NCBI GenBank assembly: GCA_905221605.1
Contig: CAJNDS010002204.1
Location: forward strand, 87,001 to 151,000
Direction of reading: 5' to 3'
DNA from: Symbiodinium natans
Lineage: Eukaryota > Sar > Dinophyceae > Suessiales > Symbiodiniaceae
Length of the DNA: 64,000 bases
Every line of letters begins with the position of its first letter. The stretch's first letter is position 1. The notes beneath the pieces were generated by a model. It saw only the letters and a program-made list of their open reading frames with translations, ran no database searches and had not been told where the DNA came from. Below are positions 24,531-37,248 of this stretch, piece by piece. The translations under genes and the position numbers were made by a program.

Positions 24531-24582
24531 TGAGAATTTTCAGGACGTGGCCTATGAAAAGCCCAAACAAAATTTAGACACG

Positions 24583-24970
24583 AACGAGGAGGCCCGGAGA
24601 AGGTCTTCTTAATATAAAACTAAAATCTGATCTGAACGATGCCCAGAGGAGGATTTCCAAGGGTGAGGTCCCCAAGAGGAGGTTTTTCATGGCCTTCATT
24701 AAACGAATCAAACCTGAAGTGACTGTGAACGATGTCCAGAGACGGAATTATCAGGGTGGCGTCGAGAGTTGATGTCTCATGGCGCTTCATTGTAGCATCC
24801 TCATTGCGAATTACAAACGAGGTGCAGAAAAGGAATTCTCAGGAAGTGGCCTTTTTCATGCAACATCGGAACGAGGTTCAGAGGAGCTTTTCTTAGGGTG
24901 TAGAGTGCTTGTATAGTTTTATTTCAACTTCCGTACGAACGACACCCCTAACAGGATTTACAGAAGCAAC
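24583..24970. repeat. Diverged tandem repeat, core AACGANGNCCAGAG..GGA..TTCAGG
   Basis: Units start at about 24583, 24635, 24728, 24816, 24870 and 24938, each with AACGA, a purine-rich middle and an ATTTTCAGGG-like end, often followed by TCATGGC..TTCATT. Spacing varies from 52 to 93 bases. The splice donor of the candidate exon just upstream fits the same pattern. Confidence 0.5.
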
Positions 24971-25192
24971 GTTGCCATCCGAGAACACTGTGAGGAAAGA
25001 TCTTTCATTTCGCCTGAGGGATTGGCCTTCTGTTCGGCAGGGAATAGAGAAGAACGCGATTACAACAAACACTGCATATTATCTGTATATTCTGTACCAA
25101 ACAAACCAGAAGCTAAAGGAGCAAACTAAAAGCCAGCACAACAACAACGACGACGATAACGACGACGATAACGACGACAACGACGACAACCA

Positions 25193-25294
25193 CGACCACA
25201 CGACCACACGACCACACGACCACACGACCACACGACCACACGACCACACGACCACACGACCACACGACCACACGACCACACGACCACACGACCA
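25193..25294. repeat. Minisatellite of 8-base unit CGACCACA
   Basis: About twelve perfect copies, flanked by (ACG)n and (GAT/AAC)n triplet repeats. A 142-codon open frame through it reads as TTRPHDH repeats and is a consequence of the repeat. Confidence 0.97.
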
Positions 25295-25399
25295 TGACGA
25301 CGACGACGAAACAAATAAACTAAACCAAACGACATAAAACCACATGGAAGGGGCAAGTCAGGTTTGCCGAGCCACCCAGGATCCAGCCTTTGTGTGAGG

Positions 25400-27821
25400 G
25401 GTTTGCTATAAAGCCGAGTCTTCCGAGAGTCGCAAGAACATTTCGCCAGGCACCCTCCGAGCTTCGTCCAGACTGTGTAAGGAGCGTGCGCATGAGGGGA
25501 TGGGGAGAAGGGGGTAAAAGGCTAGCACCTTGAGGAGAGACTTAAAGATGTGGCAGCTGCGGCGAAATCCCCCAGACTTAATGTTCCCTTCCGAGTAAGC
25601 TGCTAACACATGATTAGGGTTCTCGGCAAAGTTCTAACACCTGTTCTTAAAGCTGTGGTTGGCACGTTCCCCTTCTTTCGGGTCTATGTCGGCATACTTT
25701 ATCTTCGTACCATTCCTGCTGCTATGGGCCTCAATAAGTCCAAACCCTTGTGCACAGTGAGCTGTTGGATTTGCGAATCCTGCGCCATTAACTTCTTGCA
25801 CAATGGGGACACCTCGCACATGCTCGCAAAGCAGCGGGAAGGCATCCGGGTGCAGTTCTTGAACGTGCAGTACTTGGCGCCAGGCCCAACTGCGAGCTGC
25901 CTGTGCAGCAAGACAACGCATTCCACAATTTGTTGAACCTGCTTTGTGCAAACAAGTACCTGTGGCTTGTCTCCAAGAACAATTAGACTCCAAGTGTATG
26001 CCGCTGCCTGTAAATCATTCTTGCGCCCTTGGTCGTTGCGGAGCCCTTGTCTCTGGCCAGTGTGCCTCTATGAGCTGTGCTTGACGGGGGTGGGGGTGGG
26101 CGGTGAGCAGTTCAGCCCTGCCCGATGAGAATGTCATAGAAACCGGACGTCTTGTCCGAAATTGACCTGCAAACAGTGCAGCTCCAAGCACAGCTCCAAG
26201 CACAGCTAATCAAAACATGCTTCACACTCAGGCCTCCTCTGAAGCTGGGCATAGTCACAGGTACCTGCATCTCTTTCGATTCATGCACGCCTTGTAACTA
26301 AGGGCTATATGACATGGCTGCGGCTTTGACTGCAGCCGTCAGGGCAAGGGCGCACTGGGCAGGTCAGATGCCGCCCAGACGAGGCTTAGACCGGCAGTCG
26401 AAACCTTGTGAACCCTTCGTTTTGTGACAAACAGGCCAGCCAGCCAACGTGCGCACGGCGCCTTGCAATCGGCCTCTATCGCCTCCGCTGCCTGCGGCGT
26501 GACATACACATGCATGAGGGCGGGATGCAGCAGGCTGGAAAACAAAACATTATGTTTGCATGTAAAGTTGCAGCTTTTGCGTTTGCAGCTTCTGTCGCTG
26601 CTGTTGAGGTTGCCGTTCTGTTAACAGTATTGGAATTGGAATCATTGCAACTTGTCGAGGTCGTTCCACCCGACAACGGCATCAACTACTCAAAGGATTT
26701 CGTCGCTAAACCGCCATTCACCATGGTCACCATACCATGCCATCTGCGCTCCCCCGAGCTCCTCCATCGCCGTCACGTGTCCACCGACTCGGATGCCGTC
26801 GCTTTCATCACTGCCTTCGTCCGCCTCTGGCATAGCCCTTGGTCATGACGCATCTTCGAACCATGCTTGCTCCTACCCCGCGCGCGTTAGCCAATCATTT
26901 TCATGATTGATACACCTCTCCAAGAGTCCGCCTGAGGATGACCGTATGAAGTACCTCCCGCATGGCGCATCCCCCCACAACTGTCCCCTCCTCCCCATGT
27001 CCTCTCCATCACGATGATGTAGATAGCAATCGAAAATGCTGCTCACCTTGGTGACGGAGTTCTGAACCCACGCGTGGCATATCATCACGCACCCGACTGA
27101 CGATCGCGAGCAGCAGTGACATGTTCTTCTCTACGAGCTATTGATCCGCTCATCCCACGTTCTCCGAACTAACCCCCATGAGCAAGGCGAGCATCGCGCT
27201 CAACCTTCTTTCCTTCCCTCGCCTCGTCATGTATGGCAATCAAAAGGACCTAAAAGCGAAACGCACCCCCCCCCCCCCCCCACCGGTGACCAAAAATGTG
27301 CTACGCATGTCTCTCGAGTTGATGCGTATGGCACCCTGATAGACACAACTTGTCAGCAACAAGACCATTCTCGGAGCACCTCTTAATCGGCCTCAATGGT
27401 GCATGAACTCGCTAGAACTGGCTGTATCTCCGGCGCGATGTATGCCCGTCACCTCATTCCACTTCATGCTGTCCAAGCTATCGCCAGTTGCCACGGCCTT
27501 CCTGCGATTTCTGCCACGTCCCAGTCCGGAGCCAGCTGATTCTGGATTCCACGTACGTACCCATTTTCTCAGCGATGCCCGGCGCGTTTAAACATTTCAG
27601 GTGTCCAGCTGCTCTCATATATCAACACAAAGAAAGAACGTCCGATCTTGTGCCACACCTACTTCTCTCAGGTGTCATCCCATCAGCATCCAAACGCCTG
27701 GGCATCACAACCTACCTCGCAATCAGCAAGGCTTCCACTCTCCCGTCCTTGACGGTTTTACACACCCCGGCCCCCCATAAGCAAAAACCTGGCAACGCGA
27801 AAAACAATCCCAATAGCCCCC

Positions 27822-27862
<41 letters not shown>

Positions 27863-28600
27863 CGAGGACTACCGCATCTGTGACTTTTCATACCGCTGTC
27901 ATCCGTCAATGGTGCAACCCATCACCCAACAACTCTGCAATACCTGGCACCAACAGGCACGCGGCCATTCCCCAAGAATACGTTGCTATGATGCATGGGG
28001 TTCATTGACCCACAACCCCCCTCCACTGAACACCCCCCAATCTAGGCGGTGCCTCCCGAGAGGATTGAAAAGGAACGCGTGTGTGGTAGAACCTTGGCAT
28101 GGTCCGCTCAAGTCCACTTGCTGCTTCGAGACCGAGGAGGATCCGTGCGAAAACGTATCAAAAGTAGAAACTGTCAGCCAGACACGGGTGCAGTGGACGT
28201 CGAAGGAGCAGCTGCGCGCTCAAAGAGAGCATCCCTCACGAAACCTGCGCACTGGCTCAGCTGGTGCAACTTAATGTACGTGCTGGCAACTACGTGCGGA
28301 AGCATGGTGCCTGCGTCAAACAGTGAACCTCCGATCACCATGGACTGCATGTGGATGGGTGCCTGTCTTTGTTGACACAGGGACATGAGCCAACATGGTG
28401 AAAACTTTGACTTCCCGACATTTACCGGCCCGTTTCAACAGATAAATCAGATAAGCTGTATTGCAATGACTCCTGGTCTCATCCAACCCAGCCCGCGGTT
28501 TTGTTGCACATTCATGACTTCCAAGTGTTTCGTTTCGTTGTCGCGAAACTCGGCCTGGCCAGCACTTCATTCGGAATAATATAAAACATCATCAAACCCG
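25400..28600. other. No supported gene; pyrimidine-rich plus strand from about 26.7 kb
   Basis: Frames here overlap on both strands without splice logic. From about 26700 to 28100 the plus strand is rich in C and T. A C-run lies at about 27268-27282. Confidence 0.4.
27822..27862. repeat. (ATG)n triplet repeat
   Basis: About thirteen ATG/GAT triplets in a row. Confidence 0.97.
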
Positions 28601-29490
28601 CCGCCGCAGATCAAAGGAGCACAGTGCGTCAGCCGTGTCCAGGGCCCCCGTCCGAAAGAGAAACAAGCCGCTCAAAAGCTGCAAGGCTTAGGGAAGCGTT
28701 GTTTAAGAGGAAAGAGGACAGAAACAGGGAGAGAGGCTTTAACTCAAGTGACAGGCTTCAGCGCCTAAAAATGCCCCAAGCCTGGACCTGGAACAATGAC
28801 CTGAACCAGACCCGGGGATTCGTTATTTCATTTCTCAGATGATTGGGTTGGGGGGAGGGGTGATGTATGAGACGTCAACATGAATGGCGTTACTGTGCTA
28901 GCCTGGTAGGCTCAGACAAAACTGACCGGCACGGTCTTGGCATGTCTCGGCTCCAATGGTCTTCACGCACACACCAACACATACCAACACATACCAACAC
29001 ACAGCGCATCCACTCGTCGTGGAGACTCTTGCACGTCTTACTTGTTGGATGTATTGCTTCATCTTACAAGCTTGTTTGACGTCCGATACCATACAAGATT
29101 GTCTGATGTCTCTGTTGTTTGTGGAGTCCGTCGGTGGCTTGAATGAAAGCAGCGATGTGCAGGCTGATGTGGAGGCTTATGGGCACGTTCCGTCTCTCGC
29201 ACTGGCATTCAAGCTTGTCTGTATCTGCATCGAGATGACCGAATTTCAGGTCCTTCGAGGTCGATTGAGGTCTGTGGCGCAGAAGTTGCCATGACGTTCT
29301 GCTGTACCATCCTGTACCCTGGTATGCCTGCGCACCTCGTTGATCTTACGACTTACGGTAAGACACCTGTGCCCAGCGAAAACCGTTCAAGAATCGATTG
29401 CGCGCCCAATTACTTTAAGAATCCGTTCGGTCCATTCCCAGAAACCCAACTCTTCCGCCTTCCGCCTTCCGTACCCTTTAGCCCTGCAGC

Positions 29491-29610
29491 CTTGCACAGC
29501 CTTGCACAGCCTTGCAGAGCCTTGCAGAGCCTTGCAGAGCCTTGCAGAGCCTTGCAGAGCCTTGCAGAGCCTTGCAGAGCCTTGCAGAGCCTTGCAGAGC
29601 CTTGCAGAGC
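29491..29610. repeat. Minisatellite, twelve copies of CTTGCAGAGC
   Basis: Perfect 10-base units preceded by two variant units (CTTGCACAGC). Open frames through it (ALQSLAEPCR repeats) are compositional. Confidence 0.97.
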
Positions 29611-29764
29611 CTGCCCTGGAGCGGCTCTCCAGACTGAGTTCATGCTGGGTTTCTCCGGGGCCCCGAGAGCTGGTGGAAGGAAGGCCAGGGGCATCCTACC
29701 GCGTGTGAAACCGCAACGCCGCAGCATGAACGAAACGTACAAAAAAAACACCACCAGACACCAC

Positions 29765-29962
29765 CAGTAGCAGCAGCACCACCACCAGCAACAGCAACAG
29801 CAACGGCAACGGCAACAGCAACCGCAACACAAACAGACCCGCAACGGCAACAGCAACAACAAACAGCAACCGCAACGGCAACAGCAACAACAACAACAAA
29901 CAGTAAGCAGCAGCAAGCCGCAGCAAGCGGCAGCAAGCGGCAGCAAACGGCAACAAACACAA
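29765..29962. repeat. (CAG/CAA/CGG) triplet-rich tract
   Basis: A run of CAGCAA, CGGCAA and CAGCAG hexamers on the plus strand, forming a cysteine/leucine-rich artefact on the other strand. Confidence 0.9.
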
Positions 29963-30639
29963 ACACTTCACTTCTGGCCTGCATGAGCCTCGAAAGCAGG
30001 GCGCCCTGCAGTTGGCAGCAGTTATCAACAGCATTGATTGAGTGAGCAGAGCTCGATACACAGAACGTCGGCATATGCCAATGCTGCAGCGCCGTCGCCA
30101 CTTTTCAAGTTCGTTATCGTCGATTCGTCGATGCAGTGGCTTGCGCAAGGCCGCCTTTTGCAGCCCCGCGGTCGCGGCCGCTCCTTCCACGTCAGGGGTC
30201 CAGTGTTGCCAACTGCCGGCAAGCTGAGGACAATGGCAAGCGCAAGCAGTCATCTCATCTGGGGGCGCGGCAAGAATCGAAGACCTCAAACAAAGTGCTA
30301 CTGGCTTAGTCTGCTGCAATTCAAGTGATCTGTGCAGCATGTGTCAGACAACCAGAAGATCACAATCCGCGGAGGCCTAGGGCAGTAAGAGTTCGGTTCG
30401 CGCCCCGATTTTGGGACCTTTTCAGATTGGCCCACCCCCATGCCCTCAACCGCACACGCCAAGGCACCATCAAGTGCATGGAGTACCACGTGTGAAGGCT
30501 GGTGACACACGGGCTGCAATCTCACCACTTTCCCCTCCTCTACACCCCATTCCCAACGCCGCCCCACTTCCCCAATTCCCCACTCCCTGTGGACTTTGTT
30601 GATCCGCTGGCCAGAATTGACCGCTGATCGACCTTCTAT

Positions 30640-30952
30640 GAACCCCCCCTTCACCCTCCTACCGAAGACTTCTTGTCAGGACTTGTCGGGAACTGCTTCT
30701 GCGAAAGCGACACTAAGTGTGGACCAGCTACTTGGAGCAAAAGCAGACCCCGGCCGAGGCGGGTCGCGCTGTGTTAAAAAACTAGGAACACTTGCAGACT
30801 CGCAGAATTCCTTTTCGGAGAAGCGGCGCGCACAACGCTGGATATTGGAGAGCGACAGACAGGGCAGCCGAGTCCTTGCATTTACACACCGGGGGAAGCA
30901 AACTGGACAAACTGCATATCGTTGCATGTATGGCACCATGCAGAGGTTATAA
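30640..30952 (+). CDS. Weak candidate coding stretch
   Basis: About 100 open codons with mixed composition (SGTASAKATLSVDQLLGAKA, FSEKRRAQRWILESDRQGSR). No acceptor, family or partner exon was found. Confidence 0.25.
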
Positions 30953-31954
30953 CGGAACGCCCTCGAACATGCCGGAACCTGTGGCTTGAGTCATCTTGAA
31001 TCATCATGATTGTGTGTTTCATTTTTGTGGCGCCCAGATTCCTCGCTGTCGAACCTGCTCTGCGCAGCCCCAACACATAGCCTGAGTGGGCTGCTGCAAA
31101 AGTGCTTCAATTCCAGCTTAGTGCACTACGTAACCCGACGTACTCAGCCCTTGAGTCCTGCGATTGGGATTCTTCTGTCTTTAAATAAGCTCGTGCCGGG
31201 TTGCCACGCCTAGCGGCTACTTTTTGTTACATTGCCTGCTGCATTGCAGATCTACTATTGCGCCACAATTGAGAGCACGGGGCCCTTGCACCGAACTCTT
31301 GTGCTACACACACAACCACACAAACACAGTTTTAAGCAGTGTGTGGTGATGCGTGAAGGCGACGGCTGCTGCAAAGGTCTGACATGAGGCAAGCTGCCCT
31401 AGAACGATACCAGGAAGTAAGGTTCATTTGGCTACTGGTGGTGTTGGCACAGCATGTAAGGATGACGGATGACAACATTGCGGTGGCAGCTTCGTGGCAG
31501 GGACCGAGGCTTCTGTTCGACTTTTGGAGCCTGTAAAGATTAAGAGCAGGTTGTGCTTCATCATGCGTGAAACACCAAGAAGCAGGCAAATTGAGGCAAA
31601 TTGACCCACAAGGACACATAGCAGACACCTCGAACGTGACTGAATGGCCGAGGAGTCCGGCGCCGTCAAGTTGGCAACATGATGTCAATGACCCAGGAAG
31701 GTCCGAGCAGTGGCAAAAGGCTTGAGGATGTTTCAAGTTGCATGAGATGGCAGATGCGCCGCATGTCGGATTGGTGCACACGCTTCCCCATGTCACGCAT
31801 AGTCGGGTAATGTCATGGCATGAAGTACGACTGAGTACAACACACAATGCACTCATACACGCCACGTGTGCAGGGCAAGGTATCAAAAAACTGTTTGTAA
31901 AGATGAAAAGCTGTCCTCTTTGCGCAAGAGCGAGCTGTCCGGCTCAAAAAGGCG

Positions 31955-32088
31955 GGGGTTTGGGGGGTTTGGGGGGTTTGGGGGGGTTGGGGGGTTTGGG
32001 GGGTTTGGGGGGTTTAGGGGGTTTGGGGGGGGTTTGGGGGTTGGGGGGTGGGGGTGTGGGGGGGTGGGGGGGGGGGGGCTTGCTTGTC
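31955..32088. repeat. G-rich tract (GGTTTGGGG)n
   Basis: About fourteen runs of four or more Gs separated by TTT on the plus strand, ending in a longer G run. It is a strong quadruplex-forming candidate. Related in look, but not in unit, to TTTAGGG. Confidence 0.9.
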
Positions 32089-35000
32089 GTGGCTTCGACC
32101 ATACTAGTACTCGCACGCAAGAGGATGGGGGCTCAGGGTTTCCGGGACAGGTTCTGTGTTCTTTTGGTTGTCGTGTCGTTATGGTAGATGACACATCTCC
32201 TGCTCAATTGAAGCTCGTGTGTCTGTTAAGGGGCTTTCGTGCTAGGACTTTTGGAGTCCAGCAGATCGCCTCCACACGAGGCCAGGGGCCACTGCCACTC
32301 CAAAACAAAATGAGTAAGGAGTGGAACCCGAATCTGTGTCGCATAATTAATTACTTTTTTACCCACCTTCGTTGCAAGCCTCGCGAGCCTCCGAACGATA
32401 TCAACGATCTCGGGTAGAGAGAGAGAGAGAAGCATATTAACGTCATGCAGGGGGATCCGTGTCGCCCGTGAACCCGAATCTGCGGATAGACGCCTGTTTG
32501 GCATGTGGTCACCGAGCTTGCTATCGCATTTGGTGGGAGTGTTCTTATTTACTACGCAGAAACAACACAACGAAATCCCAATGTTCAGCCCTTTCCTAAC
32601 CTCTTGAACACAAAAAGACACCGTACATCAGTTATTGATCCAACATGTGCAACTGTTGTTCCTGGAACTACCACATAAAGCATAATACCCAAAAACACCT
32701 CTGAACTCATTTAGAAGGGCAACAGGGGAACAAGGGGTCCGAATTTGCTTGTAACTCAACATGCCAGGTCTCCGAGCATCTTCTCTACGACAATGAACCA
32801 GAAAACAGAACAGAACAGAACAGAACTGAACAGAACAGAACAGGCCTGCGCCATCTAGGAATCTAGGGTCTTACAATGTCTTACAACTGCTGCTAGGAGT
32901 TTCGTAGGAACTGTCTAAACAAGCGCGGAGCCTTGTGCCCGCATGGAACAAGAGCTGCATCCTTCTGTGCTGTCACGCAAACGCAGCAGATGTCCTGCGA
33001 GCAGATTTCCATGAACATGTAGAGCCTTTTAGCACGCTGCACCAGCCGGCCTGTCCAGCTGCGCTCTCAGCCATGAGTTCCAAATCATCGCTGCTGATGC
33101 TTTCGCTTGAGCTTGCCTCTCTGCAGGGCAGTTTGCTTAGCCATGTTACTTCTCAACATGCCTGTTCATGCGTGTCTGCACACATGCCTTGACGTTCCAC
33201 AACATACCACAATCCTCTTGCAACAGTCACAAACCAGCTGTCCGTACGATGCTGGTCGTGAAAACTCTTGCAGAAGAAAAGACGCCTCTGCTTTGCACTT
33301 TGAGAGTGCGCGAATGACCGCACAGACACCCCGCTGGAGCGCAACTTGAAGAAGGCATATTGCAGTATTGCAGCAGAATGCAGCAGATTACAGCCAGTGG
33401 CATGCGCATCTCCAAGGCATGGGGAAGCCTCGGCCAGCTTCTCTTTGAGCTCAGCCACTGCCACTGCGAGAGCGAAGCTCACCGCTGCAAGGCCTCGACA
33501 CTTTGCACTTTGCTGCTGGTCTTTCCCAGCTTTCACGGCTATAAGATGCTATAAGCGGACAGGTTCTGGGGCCGGAGCATAGGAACACGAAGTAGGGCAG
33601 CGTCAAGAAGATTAGCAACCTGGAGGAGCAAGTGCATGCAAGTGGGGTGTGCCAAGGCAGAGGATCCACTGATGAAGAACGTGGATGCTGATACCCCTCC
33701 GACACCAACCTTACAGGGGAACAAACATATGGAATCGTCACTGTGTCAAGCATCCATCATACTATACGCTGGCTCAATCAAACAAAGAGTTGGACGGCAC
33801 AATTTCTGCATTCCCGATGGTTTGAAGACCGCAGGCGATTATGGCTCATGGAGCCCATGGTGTTATTTGATGCCAGTATCACTGTGCGTTTCGGGTCATC
33901 TCGCTTGTAAGTCGTGGATCCTTCGCTTGGGTTCATCAATCATGCTGGTCCTCGTCGTGCCAACCAAGTCCGAGGATGAGAACAGCAGCTGGATTTTCGG
34001 TTAAGCTTTGCAAGGGCTTGCCGGGCACTTGCTTCCCACAGAAAACAGGGGGGGGGGGGGCGGCCGGGGTAGGTTGTTGCATCATCTTTCAAAGACTACA
34101 GGCATTTGCTTGGCTAAAATCGTGCGAGGATGGGAACAGGTATGTGTTTGGCAGAAACAAAAAACGATGAGTTGCGGGGGCCCATGACATGACAACAGGT
34201 AATTAGGGGGTCGAGGGGCAATCCTAGGGCCGGGCCTAGTATGATTTGCCAGGCATTGCTTGTCCAATTCCCCAAAAGGGCGCCTCTCGCAGAAACGCAA
34301 CTGTTTTTGATGCCTGCTTTCCATTGGGATTTGTTGTGCTTTGTCACTCGCATGCCCCCGACATTTCTCTCGACTGCGCCCCTCCACTCCACTTCGCTAC
34401 CGATCCATGTCACTCCAATAATGAGCATTCCGCCTTGGAGCTTTTCGAGCCGAGAAGGGGGTTGGGAACCATGGTGAGATGAGGAAGAGATAAGAGAGGA
34501 GAGATGAAAGGGCATTGCAAGAGGGAGACATGAGAGGAGAAGCGAGAAGAGATGGGGTTTAAAAGGCGGGGTCGGTTTCGAAAGTGTTTTTATTATTAGG
34601 GTGGTCTTTAGTAAAAGGGGGAAGTGATTAACGACGTTGTAGCCTGGGCCCGTGGGCTCGTGGGTCCATGGGCCTATGGGCCCTCGTTAAAGAGGCACGC
34701 CCGTGGAGGGTATTCTCCCAACTTCCTGAAGCGTGAAGGGTCGTGACAGTCCATGATGCCTTGCGCGCGTCGGGCTTAGACTTGGAACCTGTGGCCATGC
34801 GCCGCTGCGGCGCGGCTGCTTAGACGGATTAGGCAGTTTCTGCATGTTTCTGCAAGCAAATTTGTGGGAGCACAGCTTCTAAGGCAAGCGCGAGTAGAGC
34901 ACCGCGCGATCGCGAAAAGGATGGCTTAAGTGACTTCTAAGCCACAACACTATGCACATCAAAGGTCTTTCGGGGCATGCGAACGTATTACTGCAAGCGA

Positions 35001-35261
35001 TTAAGTTACTGTGCCCACTTTGCCCCCAACGCAACGCCCCACCACATCTGAGACACCTGCAGCCAAGGTGGTGTCCTGTTTTTACCATCGTCGAACACGC
35101 CTGTCGCCAGGCACTTCACAACTTCACACTGTCATTTCGGATTCATAAAGATTCTACAAGTTTCGAGTTGAAACGTCAAATCTGTGGCCTGCGAGGTATT
35201 CGACAACAAAGTTAACGCCTCAAAGACACATCTTCCTCATCACCAGCCGAGCTTTTGTTAA

Positions 35262-35467
35262 TGTGTTCCGCATGCAACATCGCTAAGGAAGACATGACCA
35301 TTTACATCTCAGCTCCCGACAAACTGCTGCCGGAATTGACGTGGCAAGCAGCGTGTGCACAAACAGTTGAAACTGCAAAAGGGCCGGCAATACTGCTTGC
35401 ACAGGCATCCGAATGCATCGGTGACAGGCTGCAACCAGCAGCCTGGCTCAGGACCACGGCGCCATGA
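35262..35467 (+). CDS. Weak candidate small ORF
   Basis: A 69-codon frame from an ATG (MCSACNIAKEDMTIYISAPD, KLLPELTWQAACAQTVETAK) to a stop at 35467. Unknown family; no partner exon placed. Confidence 0.25.
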
Positions 35468-35742
35468 AAGCCCATCCCCGCTAACCTTGAATTGCAGGCG
35501 GGGCTGGTGCACAAAATTGTTTTACGTCGATGCTATTGCGCTGACCGGACCCTAAGGACCCGAAACCCTAGACTCCAACCCTTCCAAACGCCTCCTAACC
35601 CTGAGCCCCTAAAGCATTATCGTCTTAGTATTAGTATATGCATCAGTACTCAACAATGCACTAAAGATCCTCGCCTCAGCGGCGCTTCGCCGCTGGGCGG
35701 CGCAGGACACATGGGTCCGTCAGCTTCAAGCTGCTGCGAATC

Positions 35743-36298
35743 GTGTCCGCCAGGGAGGGGTCCAAGTCCGCGAAGCGGATCAGGTATTGGGGAACCCATC
35801 GTACCACGGGCTTCGGCGGCTTGGAGGGCAGGGGCCTCCAGTTCCTTCCGCGACTCCGGTTGGGCACCTGGCCTCTGCACATGGGCAGGCCTCGCGCCTC
35901 CCAGCCCTCCTGCGTTTCAAAGACAGCGAAAGCATATTGGCAAAGCGTTTCCATGGAGTCGCACAGACGCGGTGCGTCGAAAACGAGCCACTGGCTCACA
36001 GACGTTGCTGGCGTCCTGGCGGCGAGGCGCCGTCCTGCAGAAGCTCTGGCGTAAGCCCAGGGCCGAGCTCCTGGCCTTGCGCCGTGACGCGTGGAAGTGC
36101 TGGCAGGACGGCTACCGCGTCTTTTCCTGGCCTGAGGACCATCCGCTTCCGCGCCACGTTCGGCGTCCCAAGATTACGCTCGCAAGTTTGCCCGCGCCTC
36201 CAGGCCGTGTGCGCCGGATCCAAGATGGCCGGACTGGTCCACCTGATCAACGCCGCCTGGCAGGGCGAGGAGGCCCCGTACCTGCTCAAGCTGGCTAA
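35743..36298 (+). pseudogene. Decayed copy of an unknown gene family, plus-strand arm
   Basis: The plus strand reads in pieces: ..SKTSHWLTD at about 35967-35998, then in another frame LLASWRRGAVLQKLWRKPRA and DAWKCWQDGYRVFSWPED. The SKTSHWLTD..LL.FW segment matches, in DNA as well as protein, the minus-strand copy at about 36527-36450. Frame changes make this copy inactive. The antisense frame (KPPKPVVRWVPQYLIRFADL) is also open and protein-like, so strand in the first 250 bases is not certain. Confidence 0.4.
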
Positions 36299-37248
36299 GA
36301 GCCATCTACCTGGCGCCGCCGCAACCCACAACCTTTTGTTCCAGGACCACCAGTCGACCCCCCTGGGACGAAGGTGCGTGACCAGAAGCAGCCGGCCTGG
36401 ACGTGGAACACCACGGGCCTGACCTCCAAGTCGGAGGGCACGAAGCGCCTGAGGCGCGCCTGCCAAAATGCCAGCAACTGCTCCTGCTCGTCTGTGAGCC
36501 AGTGGCTCGTCTTCGACACACTCGGTGCCTTAATTCGGATACGTGTCATCGCTTTTCTGGCGCATCGCGTCTCGCAGGAGGGCCTGCCAAGCGGCCCTCT
36601 AAGTCGACCCCGAGAAAATCGGGGGGCCTGGCAGTGCTGCTTGCGGGGGTGGGCGCCTTCTCGTCACTGGCCTTCTCTGCAGCTACGGTCTCTGAGCACA
36701 GCCGTGAGCTCCGAGATCGCGCCCTGGAAGGTGCTGGTCAACTGCTTCACGAGCGCCTGGTTATCTGCATTGGTTTGGACCATGAGGCTGCACGTGACAG
36801 CCCTGTTGCGTTGTGACTCGCGAGCCATGAAACGCATAGCAAGGTCTAGGGCTTGGTTCTCCGAGCTCAAGCCGCCCGATCAAGGAGTCTGCCGGCGGCG
36901 GAGCTCTGGCCAGTGCCTGTAGGTCTCCTCCGGCTAAGCACCACAGGTACTTCTCCACCTGCTTCTGGCAGTGGCTACACACGCCCTCACGACGTGTGGT
37001 GAAGACTCGCTGCACTTGGTGTTAGCGAAGCCCAAGCAGTGCCAGCGAGCCCAGCTGCCTTTCTCTGGCGGAACTGGCCTGAGCACCGGCTGCAAGCTCC
37101 GCTCCCTGTGGCAGTGCCCGCACCGGCCCGGGAGCCCCTCCTCGTCCAGGACCCTCAGGTGCCCGTAGGCGCTGCAGAACACCACCAGGGCGTCTGCCGG
37201 GAGCGCTGAAGCCGGCAAAGTCTCGCTGAGAGCTGGGGAGGCCGACAT
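36295..37248 (-). pseudogene. Decayed copy of the same family, minus-strand arm, with cysteine motifs
   Basis: Reading down the minus strand, frames succeed one another: ADALVVFCSAYGHLRVLDEE with CGHCHRERSLQP, then after a one-base shift REGVCSHCQKQVEKYLWC, then SSENQALDLAMRFMARESQ to a stop, then SKTSHWLTDEQEQLLAFWQA. The two CxxC pairs suggest a former zinc-binding region. At least three frame changes make it a pseudogene unless introns are unusually short. It converges on the plus-strand copy at 35.7-36.3 kb. Confidence 0.45.

Noticed and set aside
25193-25294. CRISPR-like array
   Set aside because: The 8-base unit has no spacers and the genome is eukaryotic; it is a minisatellite.
29410-30340. 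Leucine/cysteine-rich frames on the minus strand
   Set aside because: They are translations of the CAG/CAA triplet tract and the CTTGCAGAGC minisatellite.
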